Assembly: GCA_040384325.1 (NCBI GenBank)
Contig: JAZKJL010000005.1
Coordinates: 868,001 to 932,000 of the forward strand
DNA length: 64,000 bases
DNA from: JACMLX01 sp040384325
GTDB lineage: Bacteria; Gemmatimonadota; Gemmatimonadetes; Gemmatimonadales; Gemmatimonadaceae
Reading direction: 5' to 3'
A model generated the notes under the pieces. It worked only from the letters and a program-made list of their open reading frames with translations, had not been told where the DNA came from and ran no database searches. This document shows, one piece after another, positions 41,830 to 51,800 of the stretch (positions are counted from its first letter, which is position 1; each line of letters opens with the position of its first letter). The position numbers and the translations under genes are program-made.

Positions 41830-44619
41830 ATGTCGAATCGCATCCGTCCGCTGCTCCTGCTGGCGTTCCTGGCTGTGCCGCTCACCGCGCAACGGGCGCC
41901 GACGCGCGCGGCGGGCGCACCGGCTGCGCCGGTGAAGGGCGCCACGGTGGAGGGGATCACCGAGTACCGCCTGGCAAATGGCCTCAAGGTGCTCCTGTTC
42001 CCCGACCAGTCGAAGCCCACCGTCACCGTCAACATCACGTACCTCGTCGGCTCGCGGCACGAGGCATACGGCGAGACGGGCATGGCGCACCTGCTCGAAC
42101 ACCTCGTGTTCAAGGGCACGCCGACGCATCGCGACATCCCGAAGGAACTGAGCGAGCGTGGTGCGCGACCCAATGGCACCACCTGGTTCGACCGCACCAA
42201 CTACTTCGAGACCATCCCGGCCAGCGACGCCAACCTCACTTGGGCCATCGACCTCGAGGCCGATCGGATGGTGAACTCGTTCATCTCCGCCAAGGACCTC
42301 GAGAGCGAGATGACGGTGGTGCGCAACGAGTTCGAGTCGGGGGAGAACAGCCCGGAACGCACCGTCTGGCAGACACTGCTCGCGACCGGCTTCCAGTGGC
42401 ACAACTACGGCAAGAGCACCATCGGCGCGCGCAGCGACATCGAGAACGTGCCGATCACGCGGCTGCAGGCGTTCTATCGCAAGTACTACCAGCCCGACAA
42501 CGCGGTGCTGGTGGTGGCCGGCAAGTTCGACGAGGCGAAGACACTGGATCTCGTCAACCGTCGCTTCGGTCGCATCCCGAAGCCGGTGCGGTCCATCGAA
42601 CGCGGCAACATCCTCTACGACACCTACACCCGTGACCCCGCGCAGGACGGCGAGCGCACCGCCACCGTGCGGCGCGTGGGGGACAAGCAGATCTTCGGCG
42701 TGATGTACAAGGTGCCGGCGCTCGCCCATCCCGACAACGCCGCCGTCCAGGTGTTGTCGGCGCTGCTCTCGCAGGCGCCCGGCGGTCGGCTGTACGCGGG
42801 ACTGGTGGACACCAAGCTGGCCGCCAGCGTCACCGGATTGACGTTCGATCTGCGTGAGCCGGGCGTGCTGATCGCCTGGGCCGACATTCGCAAGGAACAG
42901 TCGCTCGATTCGGCGCGCATCGCGATGCTCAAGGTGCTCGACGAGACGCGTACCGCCACGTTCACGGCGGCCGAGGTGGAGCGGGCACGCAACGAAGTGG
43001 TGAGCAGCATCGAGCAGGTGCTCGACAACTCGGAGAACGTCGGCTTCGCACTCACCGAGTTCGAGGCCAGCGGCGACTGGCGCCTGCTGCACATCTCGCG
43101 TGACCGGTTGAAGGCCGTTACTCCCGCCGACCTGCAGCGCGTGGCGGCCGCCTACCTCAAACCCGACAATCGCGCCACGGTGGCGTTCGTGCCGACCGAG
43201 AAGCCCGATCGCGCCGAGTTGCCCGCCACGCCCGACATCCAGACGCTGGTGCGCGGCTACGTGGGCACGCAAAAGGTGGCGGAAGGTGAAGTGTTCGACG
43301 CCACGCCGGCCAACATCGATTCGCGCATCCGCCGCCAGGACATTCCCGGCAGCCTGCGGGTGACGATGCTGCCCAAGCGCACGCGCGGCGAAGTGGTGCA
43401 GGGCACCGTCGTGCTGCGCTTCGGCACCCTGTCCACACTGATGAACCGCCGCGTCCCCGCCACGCTGGCGGGCGCGATGCTGATGCGCGGCACCACCGCC
43501 CGCACGCGGCAGCAGATGAAGGACACGCTCGACAAGCTGAAGGCCAGCGTGAGCGTGAGCGGCACCGTACGCTCGGCGACCGCCAGCTTCCAGGTGCGCC
43601 GTGAGCACCTCGCACCCACGCTGCGCCTGGTGGCCGAGATGCTGCGCAGCCCGTCATTCGACGCGGCGGAGTTCGAGAAGCTGCGCACCGAGCGCCTGGC
43701 GCAGCTGGAAGCGGGGCTGGGTGATCCGCAGCAACTGGCCGTGCGTGAATTGAGCCGTGTCGGCGCGCCGAAGGACAAGGCGCATCCGCTCTACGCCCCG
43801 ACGCTGCCGGAAGACATCGCCGATTGGAAGGCGGTGACGCTCGACGCCGCGCGCACCTTCCATCGCGAGTTCTACGGCGCCAACAACGGTGACCTCGGCC
43901 TGGTGGGCGACTTCGACGCCGACTCGGCGCGTGCTCTGGCCGGCTCGGCGTTCAGCAACTGGAGCACGCCGCAGGCCTGGGCGCTGATCCCGGAGCCGTT
44001 CGAACGCACCGACTCGACCCTCGTCAGCATCGAGACGCCCGACAAGCCGAACGCGATGTTCCTCGGCGTGCAGGCGGTGCGCCTGGCCGACGGCGATCCC
44101 GATTTCGCCGCGATGTCACTGGCGACGGAGATCCTCGGCGGCGGCTTCCTCAAGAGCCGCATGGCCGATCGCCTGCGCCAGAAGGATGGCCTGAGCTACG
44201 GCGTCGGCTCGCAGATCAGCGTCACGCCGGGTGACTCGGCCGGCAGCCTGCTCACCTATGCGATCTACGCGCCGCAGAACCTGGACCGGTTGCAGCTCGG
44301 ATTTCGCGAAGAGCTGGATCGGTTCGTGCGCGATGGCGTGACGGCCGAGGAGCTGGAAGCCGCGCGCGCGGGCTGGCTGCAGGCGCGCCAGCAGGTGTAC
44401 GCCAACGACAATGAGCTGGTCGGGCAGATGATCAACCGGCGCCGCTGGAACCGCACCTTCACCAGCTACGACCTGGCGCTCGAGTCGCAGGTGAAGAAGC
44501 TCACGCTGGCCGAGGTGAACGCAGTGATCCGCCGCCACGTGGACCCGAAGCAGACGGTGATCATCCGCGCCGGCGACTTCGAGGGTGCGAAGAAGAAGGC
44601 GGCCACCCCGACGCCCTGA
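41830..44619 (+). CDS. Secreted M16-family zinc metallopeptidase (two-domain)
   Basis: The ATG at 41830 gives 929 residues with a signal peptide (LLLLAFLAVPLTAQ); a GTG eight codons upstream is less likely. The inverted zinc motif HLLEHLVFKGT lies near residue 84, and the third ligand glutamate in the ESEMTVVRNEFESG segment near residue 160. A second, non-catalytic M16 domain occupies the second half (QTLVRGYVGTQ to the end), as in single-chain pitrilysin-like proteins. Enzymes of this kind degrade peptides in the periplasm or outside. It is followed by a hairpin terminator and does not appear to be in an operon. Confidence 0.93.
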   Translation: MSNRIRPLLLLAFLAVPLTAQRAPTRAAGAPAAPVKGATVEGITEYRLANGLKVLLFPDQSKPTVTVNITYLVGSRHEAYGETGMAHLLEHLVFKGTPTHRDIPKELSERGARPNGTTWFDRTNYFETIPASDANLTWAIDLEADRMVNSFISAKDLESEMTVVRNEFESGENSPERTVWQTLLATGFQWHNYGKSTIGARSDIENVPITRLQAFYRKYYQPDNAVLVVAGKFDEAKTLDLVNRRFGRIPKPVRSIERGNILYDTYTRDPAQDGERTATVRRVGDKQIFGVMYKVPALAHPDNAAVQVLSALLSQAPGGRLYAGLVDTKLAASVTGLTFDLREPGVLIAWADIRKEQSLDSARIAMLKVLDETRTATFTAAEVERARNEVVSSIEQVLDNSENVGFALTEFEASGDWRLLHISRDRLKAVTPADLQRVAAAYLKPDNRATVAFVPTEKPDRAELPATPDIQTLVRGYVGTQKVAEGEVFDATPANIDSRIRRQDIPGSLRVTMLPKRTRGEVVQGTVVLRFGTLSTLMNRRVPATLAGAMLMRGTTARTRQQMKDTLDKLKASVSVSGTVRSATASFQVRREHLAPTLRLVAEMLRSPSFDAAEFEKLRTERLAQLEAGLGDPQQLAVRELSRVGAPKDKAHPLYAPTLPEDIADWKAVTLDAARTFHREFYGANNGDLGLVGDFDADSARALAGSAFSNWSTPQAWALIPEPFERTDSTLVSIETPDKPNAMFLGVQAVRLADGDPDFAAMSLATEILGGGFLKSRMADRLRQKDGLSYGVGSQISVTPGDSAGSLLTYAIYAPQNLDRLQLGFREELDRFVRDGVTAEELEAARAGWLQARQQVYANDNELVGQMINRRRWNRTFTSYDLALESQVKKLTLAEVNAVIRRHVDPKQTVIIRAGDFEGAKKKAATPTP

Positions 44620-44648
44620 CGACGCGCACGGCCTGACGGGAGCCTGAC

Positions 44649-44675
44649 GGTGCCGACGCATGCTGTGTCGGCACC
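44649..44675 (+). terminator. Hairpin terminator after the M16 peptidase gene
   Basis: GGTGCCGAC and GTCGGCACC form a 9-bp stem around a nine-base loop, 29 nt after the stop, followed by GTTCGCGTTTTC. Confidence 0.7.
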
Positions 44676-44711
44676 GTTCGCGTTTTCCGATCCGCATCTC
44701 CCGGAGGTGGC

Positions 44712-44906
44712 ATGGCCGGCGGCATCCCGTTCCCGTCACGACATGGCCTGCAGTGGCAGCTGGTGCTCGTCGACCCGCGCCTGCTGCAGGCCGCACAACA
44801 GCTCCTCGCCGCCACCGGGCCATCCCATGCCATCGAGGAAGCCCTGCGCCTCGCGGTCAGCGCCCGCCACGGTCCGGGCGGCGATCCCGAGTCCTCGGTG
44901 CACTGA
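44712..44906 (+). CDS. Small protein, possible VapB-type antitoxin without a toxin
   Basis: The 64-residue frame starts at ATG 44712 with a close GGAGGT five bases upstream, a better ribosome-binding site than most in the window. The middle, LVLVDPRLLQAAQQLLAATGPSHAIEEALRLAVSARHG, resembles the VapB-like arrangement of a short strand followed by two helices (DxxLLxxAxxLxG, xxAIEEALRxxV). No PIN-domain toxin gene follows; a family 2 repeat does. The match is by pattern only, so the protein may be another small helical protein. Confidence 0.45.
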   Translation: MAGGIPFPSRHGLQWQLVLVDPRLLQAAQQLLAATGPSHAIEEALRLAVSARHGPGGDPESSVH

Positions 44907-44957
44907 TCCCTCTCGTCGTCTCGCGTCCTCGGGCTCCCTGAGAGTCGCGAGACCGCA

Positions 44958-45162
44958 AAAAGTGTTCACGCGGGGGGCGCGGGGGACGCGGGGGGCTCCG
45001 ATGCGGGACAGGGCTCCCGGACCGCGGCGCGCGTTAGAGAAGGATGTGTTGGAACGGCACAAGCAGTTCAAAAACAAAGACTTAGATGACGGCATCCGGC
45101 TGCGGGAGGTGATCCGACGCGAAGCCCCCCGCGTCCCCCGCGCCCCCCGCGTGAACACTTTT
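44958..45162. repeat. Family 2 intergenic inverted repeat, copy 3 (perfect 40-bp arms)
   Basis: The 40 bases from 44958 (AAAAGTGTTCACGCGGGGGG, then G-rich to GGGGGGCT) are exactly complementary to 45123-45162, which ends CGCGTGAACACTTTT. The interior of 125 nt is partly A+T-rich (TTCAAAAACAAAGACTTAG) and contains a 57-codon frame that is probably not translated. The 464-nt space before the TetR gene has no other gene. Confidence 0.9.
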
Positions 45163-45322
45163 AGCTCCCGGTGAGGTGGGAGCGGGCCGCCGAGCCCGCG
45201 AGGTAGTGCCGGATGAAAAATGTCGTCGGCTTTTCGCGCCTAGAGCTTCTGGAGGAACGTGGCGCCGGTTCCGCCGAAACCATTCATTTCACTCTCCCAC
45301 ATTAGAGCAAACTGAACTGTTT

Positions 45323-45363
45323 GCAAGTACCTACTTGCTTACAGAAAAAGTCGAGCATATACT
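45323..45363 (+). promoter_or_regulatory. Operator and promoter of the TetR/efflux operon
   Basis: GCAAGTA CC TACTTGC (45323-45338) is a perfect palindrome with a two-base centre. It overlaps the -35 box TTGCTT (45335-45340), and TATACT (45358-45363) lies 17 nt further on. The ATG of the TetR gene is seven bases after the -10 box, so the transcript is probably leaderless. Binding of the regulator here would block polymerase. Confidence 0.75.
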
Positions 45364-45370
45364 CGGGTCC

Positions 45371-46042
45371 ATGTCAAACGACGTCCGAGAGAAAATCATT
45401 ACCGCCGCCATGACGGCCTATGCCGAGTCAGGCTTCCAAGGCGCCACCACGCGCCGGGTGGCCGAGATCGCGGGGGTGAACGAGGTCACGATCTTCCGGA
45501 ACTTCGGTTCCAAGGCCGCCCTGATGGACGAGGCGCTGTTCCGCCGCGTGGCCGCGCTGAAGATCGTCGATCCGCCGCTGCCGCAGGTGCCGTCCGATCC
45601 CCTCGAGGAGCTCACCAACTGGTGCGCGCAGTTTCTCCGCCAGATGCGCGGCTCGCGCGAGCTGCTTCGGAAGGCCATGGGTGCGGCCGAGGCCCGATTC
45701 CACGAGATGGCCAACGGCTTCGAACCCGCCCGCTGCGCCGATCGTGAAGTGCACGACTACGTGAAGGCGCTCGCCCGCGACGGGTGGGTCGGGTCGCCGA
45801 TGCTCTCGGATCCCGATGCAACGGAGCTCATGACCGCCGCGCAGACCATGCTCATCGGTGCACTCTGGGGTGACGCGATGGCCCGCGAGTTGAAGGACGA
45901 TCCGGATCTGTGGGTCCCGGAAACTCGTGCTGCCCGCCGCTACGTACAGGTCTTTCTGCGCGCCCTGGGCGTGTCCGAGCCGGCGCATGCCGGCGCCGCA
46001 CACGGCGACGCATCCATCACACCTTCGACGAGTCTCACGTGA
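45371..46042 (+). CDS. TetR-family transcriptional regulator of the efflux operon
   Basis: The 223-residue protein starts at the ATG at 45371. A longer frame from 45176 runs through the operator and is rejected. The N-terminal helix-turn-helix reads ATTRRVAEIAGVNEVTIFRNFGSKAALMDEAL, a standard TetR pattern. The C-terminal part is a helical ligand-binding domain without recognisable motifs. It is the first gene of the operon and overlaps the TolC-like gene by four bases. The operator 33 nt upstream implies autoregulation, with release of the operon on ligand binding. Confidence 0.92.
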   Translation: MSNDVREKIITAAMTAYAESGFQGATTRRVAEIAGVNEVTIFRNFGSKAALMDEALFRRVAALKIVDPPLPQVPSDPLEELTNWCAQFLRQMRGSRELLRKAMGAAEARFHEMANGFEPARCADREVHDYVKALARDGWVGSPMLSDPDATELMTAAQTMLIGALWGDAMARELKDDPDLWVPETRAARRYVQVFLRALGVSEPAHAGAAHGDASITPSTSLT

Positions 46043-47691
46043 ACCATTCGGCTCTGGCGGCATCGGTCCGTCACGCCGCGCTGGCGCTGCTGCTGGCGAC
46101 GATCCTTCCGGCGGCACCGGCCGCGGCGCAAGCGGCGGGCGCCGCTCCGCGCACCCTCTCGCTCGACGATGCCTTCCGCCTCGCGGAGCCGAACAGCGAC
46201 GACGTGCGCATCGCGCAGAACGCGATCACCCGCGCCAAGGGGCAGTTCCTGCAGGCACGCGCCTCCGTGCTGCCACAGGTCACCGCGACGGCGAACTATT
46301 CGCACCAGATCCAGAACCAGTTCACCGCCATCACCGAGCGCTTCGCGCAGCCGCCGGATCCGAATGCCCCGCCCGACACCGGCCAGGCATTCAATCCGAT
46401 CTCGCTGCTGTTCGCGTCGCCGAACACCATCACGCTCGGATTGCAGGCGTCGCAGCCGCTGTATCTCGACAACCGCTTCGGGCTCGCCAGCCGCGTGGCG
46501 CGCGCCAACGAGTCGGTGGCCGCATACGGCTTCCGCACCGCGCGGGCACAGCTGCGCTACGACATCGCATCGGCCTACTTCGATGCGGTGATCGCCGACA
46601 AGTTCCTGCAGATCGCCGAGAGTTCGCTGGTGCAGACCGAGCGCACGCTGCGACAGACCACGCTGCAGCGGCAGGTCGGCACCGTGGCCGAGTACGACTT
46701 GCTCCGCTCGCGCGTGGCACGTGATGCCCAGCGTCCGCTCGTCATCTCGGCGCAGCAGAACCGCGACGTGACGGCGCTGCGCCTGAAACAGCTGCTCAAC
46801 CTGCCGCTGACGGACCCGGTGGCGCTCACCACGCCGATCCAGGACGCGGACATGAATCGTGTGCTGGCCACCTCGCGGCTCGACAACGAGGAGCGACCGA
46901 GTGCCGGCACGGGACTGGTCGCGGCTGGTGGTGCGGCGACGATGCCGAAGCTCAACCCGCGCGACACCGCCCCCGATTCGCGCACGGCGGTGCAGCAGGC
47001 GGTGGCGTCGGTGGAAGTGCAGAAGGGCGCCGTGCAGAACGCGTCGCTGCAGCGCCTGCCGTCGCTCACGCTCTCGACCAACTACCAGCGGTTCGCATAT
47101 CCGTCCAACTCGCAGATCGTGCCGCGATCGCTGGCGGATTTCTATCCGGCGTGGACGGTGCAGCTCGGCCTCTCGGTGCCCCTCTGGACCAGCGGCCGGA
47201 TCAGCGGCGACGTGATGGTGGCGAAGGCCAACCTGGCCGACGCACAGGCGCGCCTGAGCCAGGGCAAGCGCGCTGCGTCGCTCGACGTGCAGCTGGCGCT
47301 GCGCAGCCTGGAACAGGCCGAGGCCAACTGGCTGTCGAGCATCGGCACCGAGGAACAGGCCGACAAGGCACTGCGCATCGCCGAGGTGCGGTACACGAAC
47401 GGCATCTCGACGCAGCTCGAACTGAGCGACATCCGCAACCTGCTCATCCAGTCGCAGGCCAACCAGCTCACCGCCGCGCGTGACCTGCAGCTGGCGCGAC
47501 TTCGCATCACGCTCTTGCGCGACCTGCCGCTCGGATCGGGCGGTGGCACGTCGGCCAGCAGTGGTGCAGCGCAGCAGGGTGGCGGTGCACAGCAGGGCGG
47601 CAGCACGGGCACACCAACGCAGGGCACCAGCGCCAGCGGTCAGGCAGGCGCCACGACCAGCACCACCGGCACTTCCGGCCGACCGGAGTGA
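46039..47691 (+). CDS. TolC-family outer-membrane efflux protein
   Basis: The GTG at 46039, overlapping the TetR stop (GTGA), gives 550 residues with a signal peptide ending PAAPAAAQ. The TolC duplicated helical repeats are visible: LDDAFRLAEPNSDDVRIAQ near residue 40, and LSQGKRAASLDVQLALRSLEQAEANW and ISTQLELSDIRNLLIQSQAN in the second half. The last 45 residues are a low-complexity tail rich in Gly, Ser, Thr and Gln, which is longer than in most TolC proteins. It forms the exit channel for the MFP and RND proteins encoded next, all on one operon. Confidence 0.92.
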   Translation: MNHSALAASVRHAALALLLATILPAAPAAAQAAGAAPRTLSLDDAFRLAEPNSDDVRIAQNAITRAKGQFLQARASVLPQVTATANYSHQIQNQFTAITERFAQPPDPNAPPDTGQAFNPISLLFASPNTITLGLQASQPLYLDNRFGLASRVARANESVAAYGFRTARAQLRYDIASAYFDAVIADKFLQIAESSLVQTERTLRQTTLQRQVGTVAEYDLLRSRVARDAQRPLVISAQQNRDVTALRLKQLLNLPLTDPVALTTPIQDADMNRVLATSRLDNEERPSAGTGLVAAGGAATMPKLNPRDTAPDSRTAVQQAVASVEVQKGAVQNASLQRLPSLTLSTNYQRFAYPSNSQIVPRSLADFYPAWTVQLGLSVPLWTSGRISGDVMVAKANLADAQARLSQGKRAASLDVQLALRSLEQAEANWLSSIGTEEQADKALRIAEVRYTNGISTQLELSDIRNLLIQSQANQLTAARDLQLARLRITLLRDLPLGSGGGTSASSGAAQQGGGAQQGGSTGTPTQGTSASGQAGATTSTTGTSGRPE

Positions 47692-48893
47692 TTCACATGC
47701 CAATTCCAATGACACAGATCCCCACTCGCGCCCTGCGCACCGCACGACAGCATGGCATCACGGCACCGGCGCTGCTGCTCGCCACCATGGCCTTCGGGCT
47801 CGCGGCCTGCGGCAAGAAGGCCGATGCCAACGCCGCCGCGCCGGAACAGCCGACGCTGATCACCGCCGACAACGTCAGCGTGGTGGACACGATGGCGATC
47901 GCCAGCGGCCCCTCCATCTCGGGTGAGCTGAATGCGGAACGCAGCGCCTCGGTGCGCTCCGAAGTTTCGGGGAGCGTGGTGCAGGTGTTCGTCGAGCCGG
48001 GCCAGCGCGTCACGGCCGGCACCACGTTGGCGCGCATCGACGCCACCACTGCCAGTGCGGCCGAGTTGTCGGCGCGCACCGGGGTGACGGCCGGTGAGGC
48101 GCAGGCGGCGCAGGCGAAGAAGGAACTCGATCGTGCCGAGCGGCTGAATGCCGCCGGGGCCATCGCCGATCGCGACCTGGAGAATGCGCGCCTCACCTAC
48201 TCCACCACGATGGCGCAGCTGGCCAACGTGAAGTCGGCGTACGCGCAGGCCAGCAAGGCGTTGCGCAGCGCCACCGTGCGGGCACCGTTCGCCGGTGTGA
48301 TCGCCGGTGACGTGGTGAGCGCCGGCGACGTGGTCACGCCGGGCACCGAACTGTTCACGGTGGTGGACCCGAAGAGCATGCGGCTGGAAGCGGCCGTGCC
48401 GGCCGCGCAGGTGGGGCAGATCAGCATCGGCATGCCGGTGGCGTTCACCGTCAGCGGCTACGGCGATCGCAAGTTCACCGGCAAGGTGACGCGCGTCAGC
48501 CCGGTGGCCGATCCGACCACCCGTCAGGTGCAGATCCTGGCCTCGATCCCGAACAGTGCCGGCACGCTGGTGGGCGGCTTGTTCGCCGAGGGTCGCGTGA
48601 ACGCCGAGACGCGCACCGCACTGGTGTTGCCGTCCACCGCGATCGACCAGCGCGGTGCCACGCCGGCGGTGATGCGGGTGAAGGGCGGTCGCGTCGAGCG
48701 CGTCTCGGTCACGCTCGGCATCCGCGACGACCAGCGCGAGAACTTCGAGATCACGCAGGGCCTGCAGCGCGGTGACACCGTGCTGCTCGGTGCCGCGCAG
48801 GCGATCGGTGAGGGCAAGCAGGTGCGGGTGTCGTCCGTGAACGACCAGGGCAGCAAGGCGGCAGCGCCGAAGGCCACCACAGTACAGAGGTAG
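47688..48893 (+). CDS. RND efflux periplasmic adaptor (MFP/HlyD family) lipoprotein
   Basis: The 401-residue protein overlaps the TolC-like stop by four bases (GTGA); a start at one of the ATG codons at 47697 or 47709 is equally possible. A lipobox, FGLAACGKK, near residue 40 shows membrane anchoring. The family parts are a biotinyl-lipoyl domain (SVRSEVSGSVVQVFVEPGQRV, VRAPFAGVIAGDVV), a coiled-coil hairpin with AKKELDRAERLNAAGAIADRDLENARL, and a beta-barrel (ISIGMPVAFTVSGYGDRKFTGKV). It links the RND pump to the TolC-like exit channel. It ends five bases before the RND permease start. Confidence 0.93.
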   Translation: MIHMPIPMTQIPTRALRTARQHGITAPALLLATMAFGLAACGKKADANAAAPEQPTLITADNVSVVDTMAIASGPSISGELNAERSASVRSEVSGSVVQVFVEPGQRVTAGTTLARIDATTASAAELSARTGVTAGEAQAAQAKKELDRAERLNAAGAIADRDLENARLTYSTTMAQLANVKSAYAQASKALRSATVRAPFAGVIAGDVVSAGDVVTPGTELFTVVDPKSMRLEAAVPAAQVGQISIGMPVAFTVSGYGDRKFTGKVTRVSPVADPTTRQVQILASIPNSAGTLVGGLFAEGRVNAETRTALVLPSTAIDQRGATPAVMRVKGGRVERVSVTLGIRDDQRENFEITQGLQRGDTVLLGAAQAIGEGKQVRVSSVNDQGSKAAAPKATTVQR

Positions 48894-48898
48894 CGGAT

Positions 48899-51800
48899 AT
48901 GTGGATTTCAGATTTTGCGATCAAGCGACCGCTGATCACCGTGGTCGCGATGCTGGTCCTGCTGGTGAGCGGGTTGTTCGCCTACGCCAGGCTGCAGACC
49001 GACGAGTTTCCGGAAGTGTCGCCGCCCGTCGTGCTGACGACCATCGTCTATCCTGGCGCCAGCCCGGACCAGGTGGAGCGCGAGGTGCTGGACCAGGTGG
49101 AAGAGGCGATCACCGGCATCTCCGGTGTGGACAAGGTGCAGGGCGAGGCGCGTGACGGCTTCGCGACCATCGTCACGTTCTTCATCTTCGGCAAGAACAT
49201 GCAGGAAGCGACGACGGAGATCCGCGATGCGATCAACCTGAAGCGCAACGACCTGCCGGCCGAGATGAAGGAGCCGGTGCTGCAGAAGTTCAATCCGACC
49301 GACCTGCCGGTGGTGCAGATCGCGATGTCGTCGAAGACGCTCACCGCGCCGCAGCTCACGTTGCTCGCCGATCCCGGCGTGACGCGGGAATTGCGATCGA
49401 TCGGTGGCGTGGCGAAGGTGGACGTGGTGGGTGGCGTGAAGCGCGAGATGATGGTCGAGCTGCGGCCCGCTGCGCTGCAAGCCAACAACGTCAGCGTCAC
49501 CGAAGTGGTGGCGGCGCTGCAGCAGCAGAACCTGGCGGTGCCCGTCGGCAGCCTGACCGGTGTGCTCGACGAGCGCACCATCCGGCTCCGTGGCCGGCTC
49601 GAGGATGTGCAGGACTTCGGCAACATCGCGGTGGCGCAGCGCGGGTCACAGCTGATCCGCCTCAGCCAGGTCGCCGACATCCGGGATGGCACGGAGGAGC
49701 AGCGGACGCTCGCCCTGCTGGACGGAGTGGAGGCGGTCGGCCTGCAGGTGACGAAGTCGACGGGCTACAGCACCACGGAAGTGACGGGGAAGGTGGTGGA
49801 AGCCATCGAACGCATTCAGAAGCGCCTGCCGCCCGGCGTCGAGTTGAAGGTGATCAAGGATTCGGGCAAGCGGGTCGCGGCCAGCGTATCCAACGTGCAG
49901 GGCACGTTGATCGAGGGTGCACTGCTCACCGTGCTGGTGGTGTTCCTGTTCCTGAACTCGTGGCGCTCCACCGTCATCACGGGCATCGCGCTGCCGGTCT
50001 CGGTGGTGGCGAGCTTCCTCGCCGTGTACGCGTTCGGCTTCACGCTGAACACGATGTCGCTGCTCGGCCTGTCGCTGGCCATCGGCATCCTGATCGACGA
50101 CGCGATCGTGGTGCGCGAGAACATCGTGCGACACGTCGAGATGGGGAAGGATCACATGACGGCGGCCCGTGAGGGCACCGCCGAGATCGGGCTCGCGGTG
50201 GCTGCCACGACGTTCTCGATCGTCGCGGTGTTCGTGCCGATCGCGTTCCTGAAGGCCGAGGCAGGGCAGTGGTTCAAGCCGCTCGCGCTGACGATTGCCT
50301 GTTCGGTGCTGGTCTCACTGTTCGTCAGCTTCTCACTCGACCCGATGCTCTCGGCCTACTGGCCGGACCCGCATGTGCCGGAAGACAAGAAGTGGTGGAT
50401 CACCCGGATGCTGGACAAGTTCAACAACTGGTTCAACCGGCAGACGGCGCGGTATCGCGGCGTGATCGCCTGGGCGCTCGACCACCGGCTGGCGATGGTG
50501 ATCCTCGCGCTGGGCGTGTTCTTCAGCGCCTTCGCACTGCCGATCTCGGGATTCATCGGCTTCGGGATCGCCATCGGACTGGTGCTCGTCGGCGTGTGGC
50601 TCGACACCCGCAAGTCGCTGCCGCTGGTGGCGCGCGTCGCCGGTGGCGTGGCGTTCCTCGTGATCGGGGTAATCAGCATCGGCGCGCTGCCGCCGATGAT
50701 GGAACGCGCACTCGGCGTGGACCGCGGCCGGGCCGTGCTCGACTTCGGCAAGGTCGGCGTCAGCTTCTTTCCGGGTGAGGACAATTCCGAACTCAACGTC
50801 AAGATCGAGACGCCGCCCGGTTCGAACCTGGATTACATGCGCCTGAAGGTGCTGGAAGCGGTGAAGATCGCACGCACGTATCCGGAAGCGATGTTCACCT
50901 TCACGACGATCGGTGGTGCCAGCGGCGCCGTCGACGCGGGCAATGTGTACGTGAAGCTGTCGCCGAAGAGCGAGCGTCGGTCGAACGGGCAGCGCAGCGC
51001 CGACGAAGTCGCAGCGCAGTTCCGGGTCGACATGGCGCGGATCGGTGGCGCAGTGGCGAGCGTGTACACCAACGACTTCAACGGCGACCAGAAGCAGATC
51101 CAGCTGCAGCTGCGTGGTGACGACGCGAGGACGCTGCAGACCTATGCCGAGAAGCTGCTGCCGCGGGTGGCAGCGGTGAAGGGTGCAGTGGATGTGAGCC
51201 TGAGCACCAAGGGCCAGAAGCCGGAGCTGACGGTGCAGGTTGACCGCGGCCTGGCCAGCTCGCTGGGCGTCAGCGTGGGATCGGTGGCGCAGTCGCTGCG
51301 ACCGGCCTTCGCGGGCGTCGAAGCGGGTGACTGGGTCGATCCGATGGGTGAGACACGCAAGGTGCGTGTGCGCTTCACACCCGAATCGCGCGAGCGACTC
51401 GTCGACCTGACCAACTTGCCGCTGGTGATTCCCGGTCGTGACGGCGCCCCGTCCACCACGCTGCCGCTCGGCCAGTTGGCCACCGTGGAAGCCGGCCTCG
51501 GGCCGTCGATCATCAGCCACCTGGATCGCGACAAGCTGGTCACGATTCAGGCCAACGTCGCCGGCCGGGCGAACTCCGACGTCCTGGCCGACATCAATGC
51601 GGTGATGGCGGCCGAGCCGCTGCCGCCGGGTGTCGAGCTCAGTCAGGGCGGCGACGCGGAAGGACAGCAGGAAGTCTTCACCTCGATCTTCGCCGCACTC
51701 GGCATCGCGATCGTGCTGATGTACATGATCCTGGTGCTGCAGTTCGGCAGCTTCCTCGACCCGATCGCGATCCTGGTGTCGCTGCCGCTGTCGCTGGTGG

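Noticed and set aside
45001..45174. A 57-codon frame in the interior of the third family 2 repeat
   Set aside because: It reads through the right arm of the inverted repeat, has no ribosome-binding site and is not found in the other two copies.
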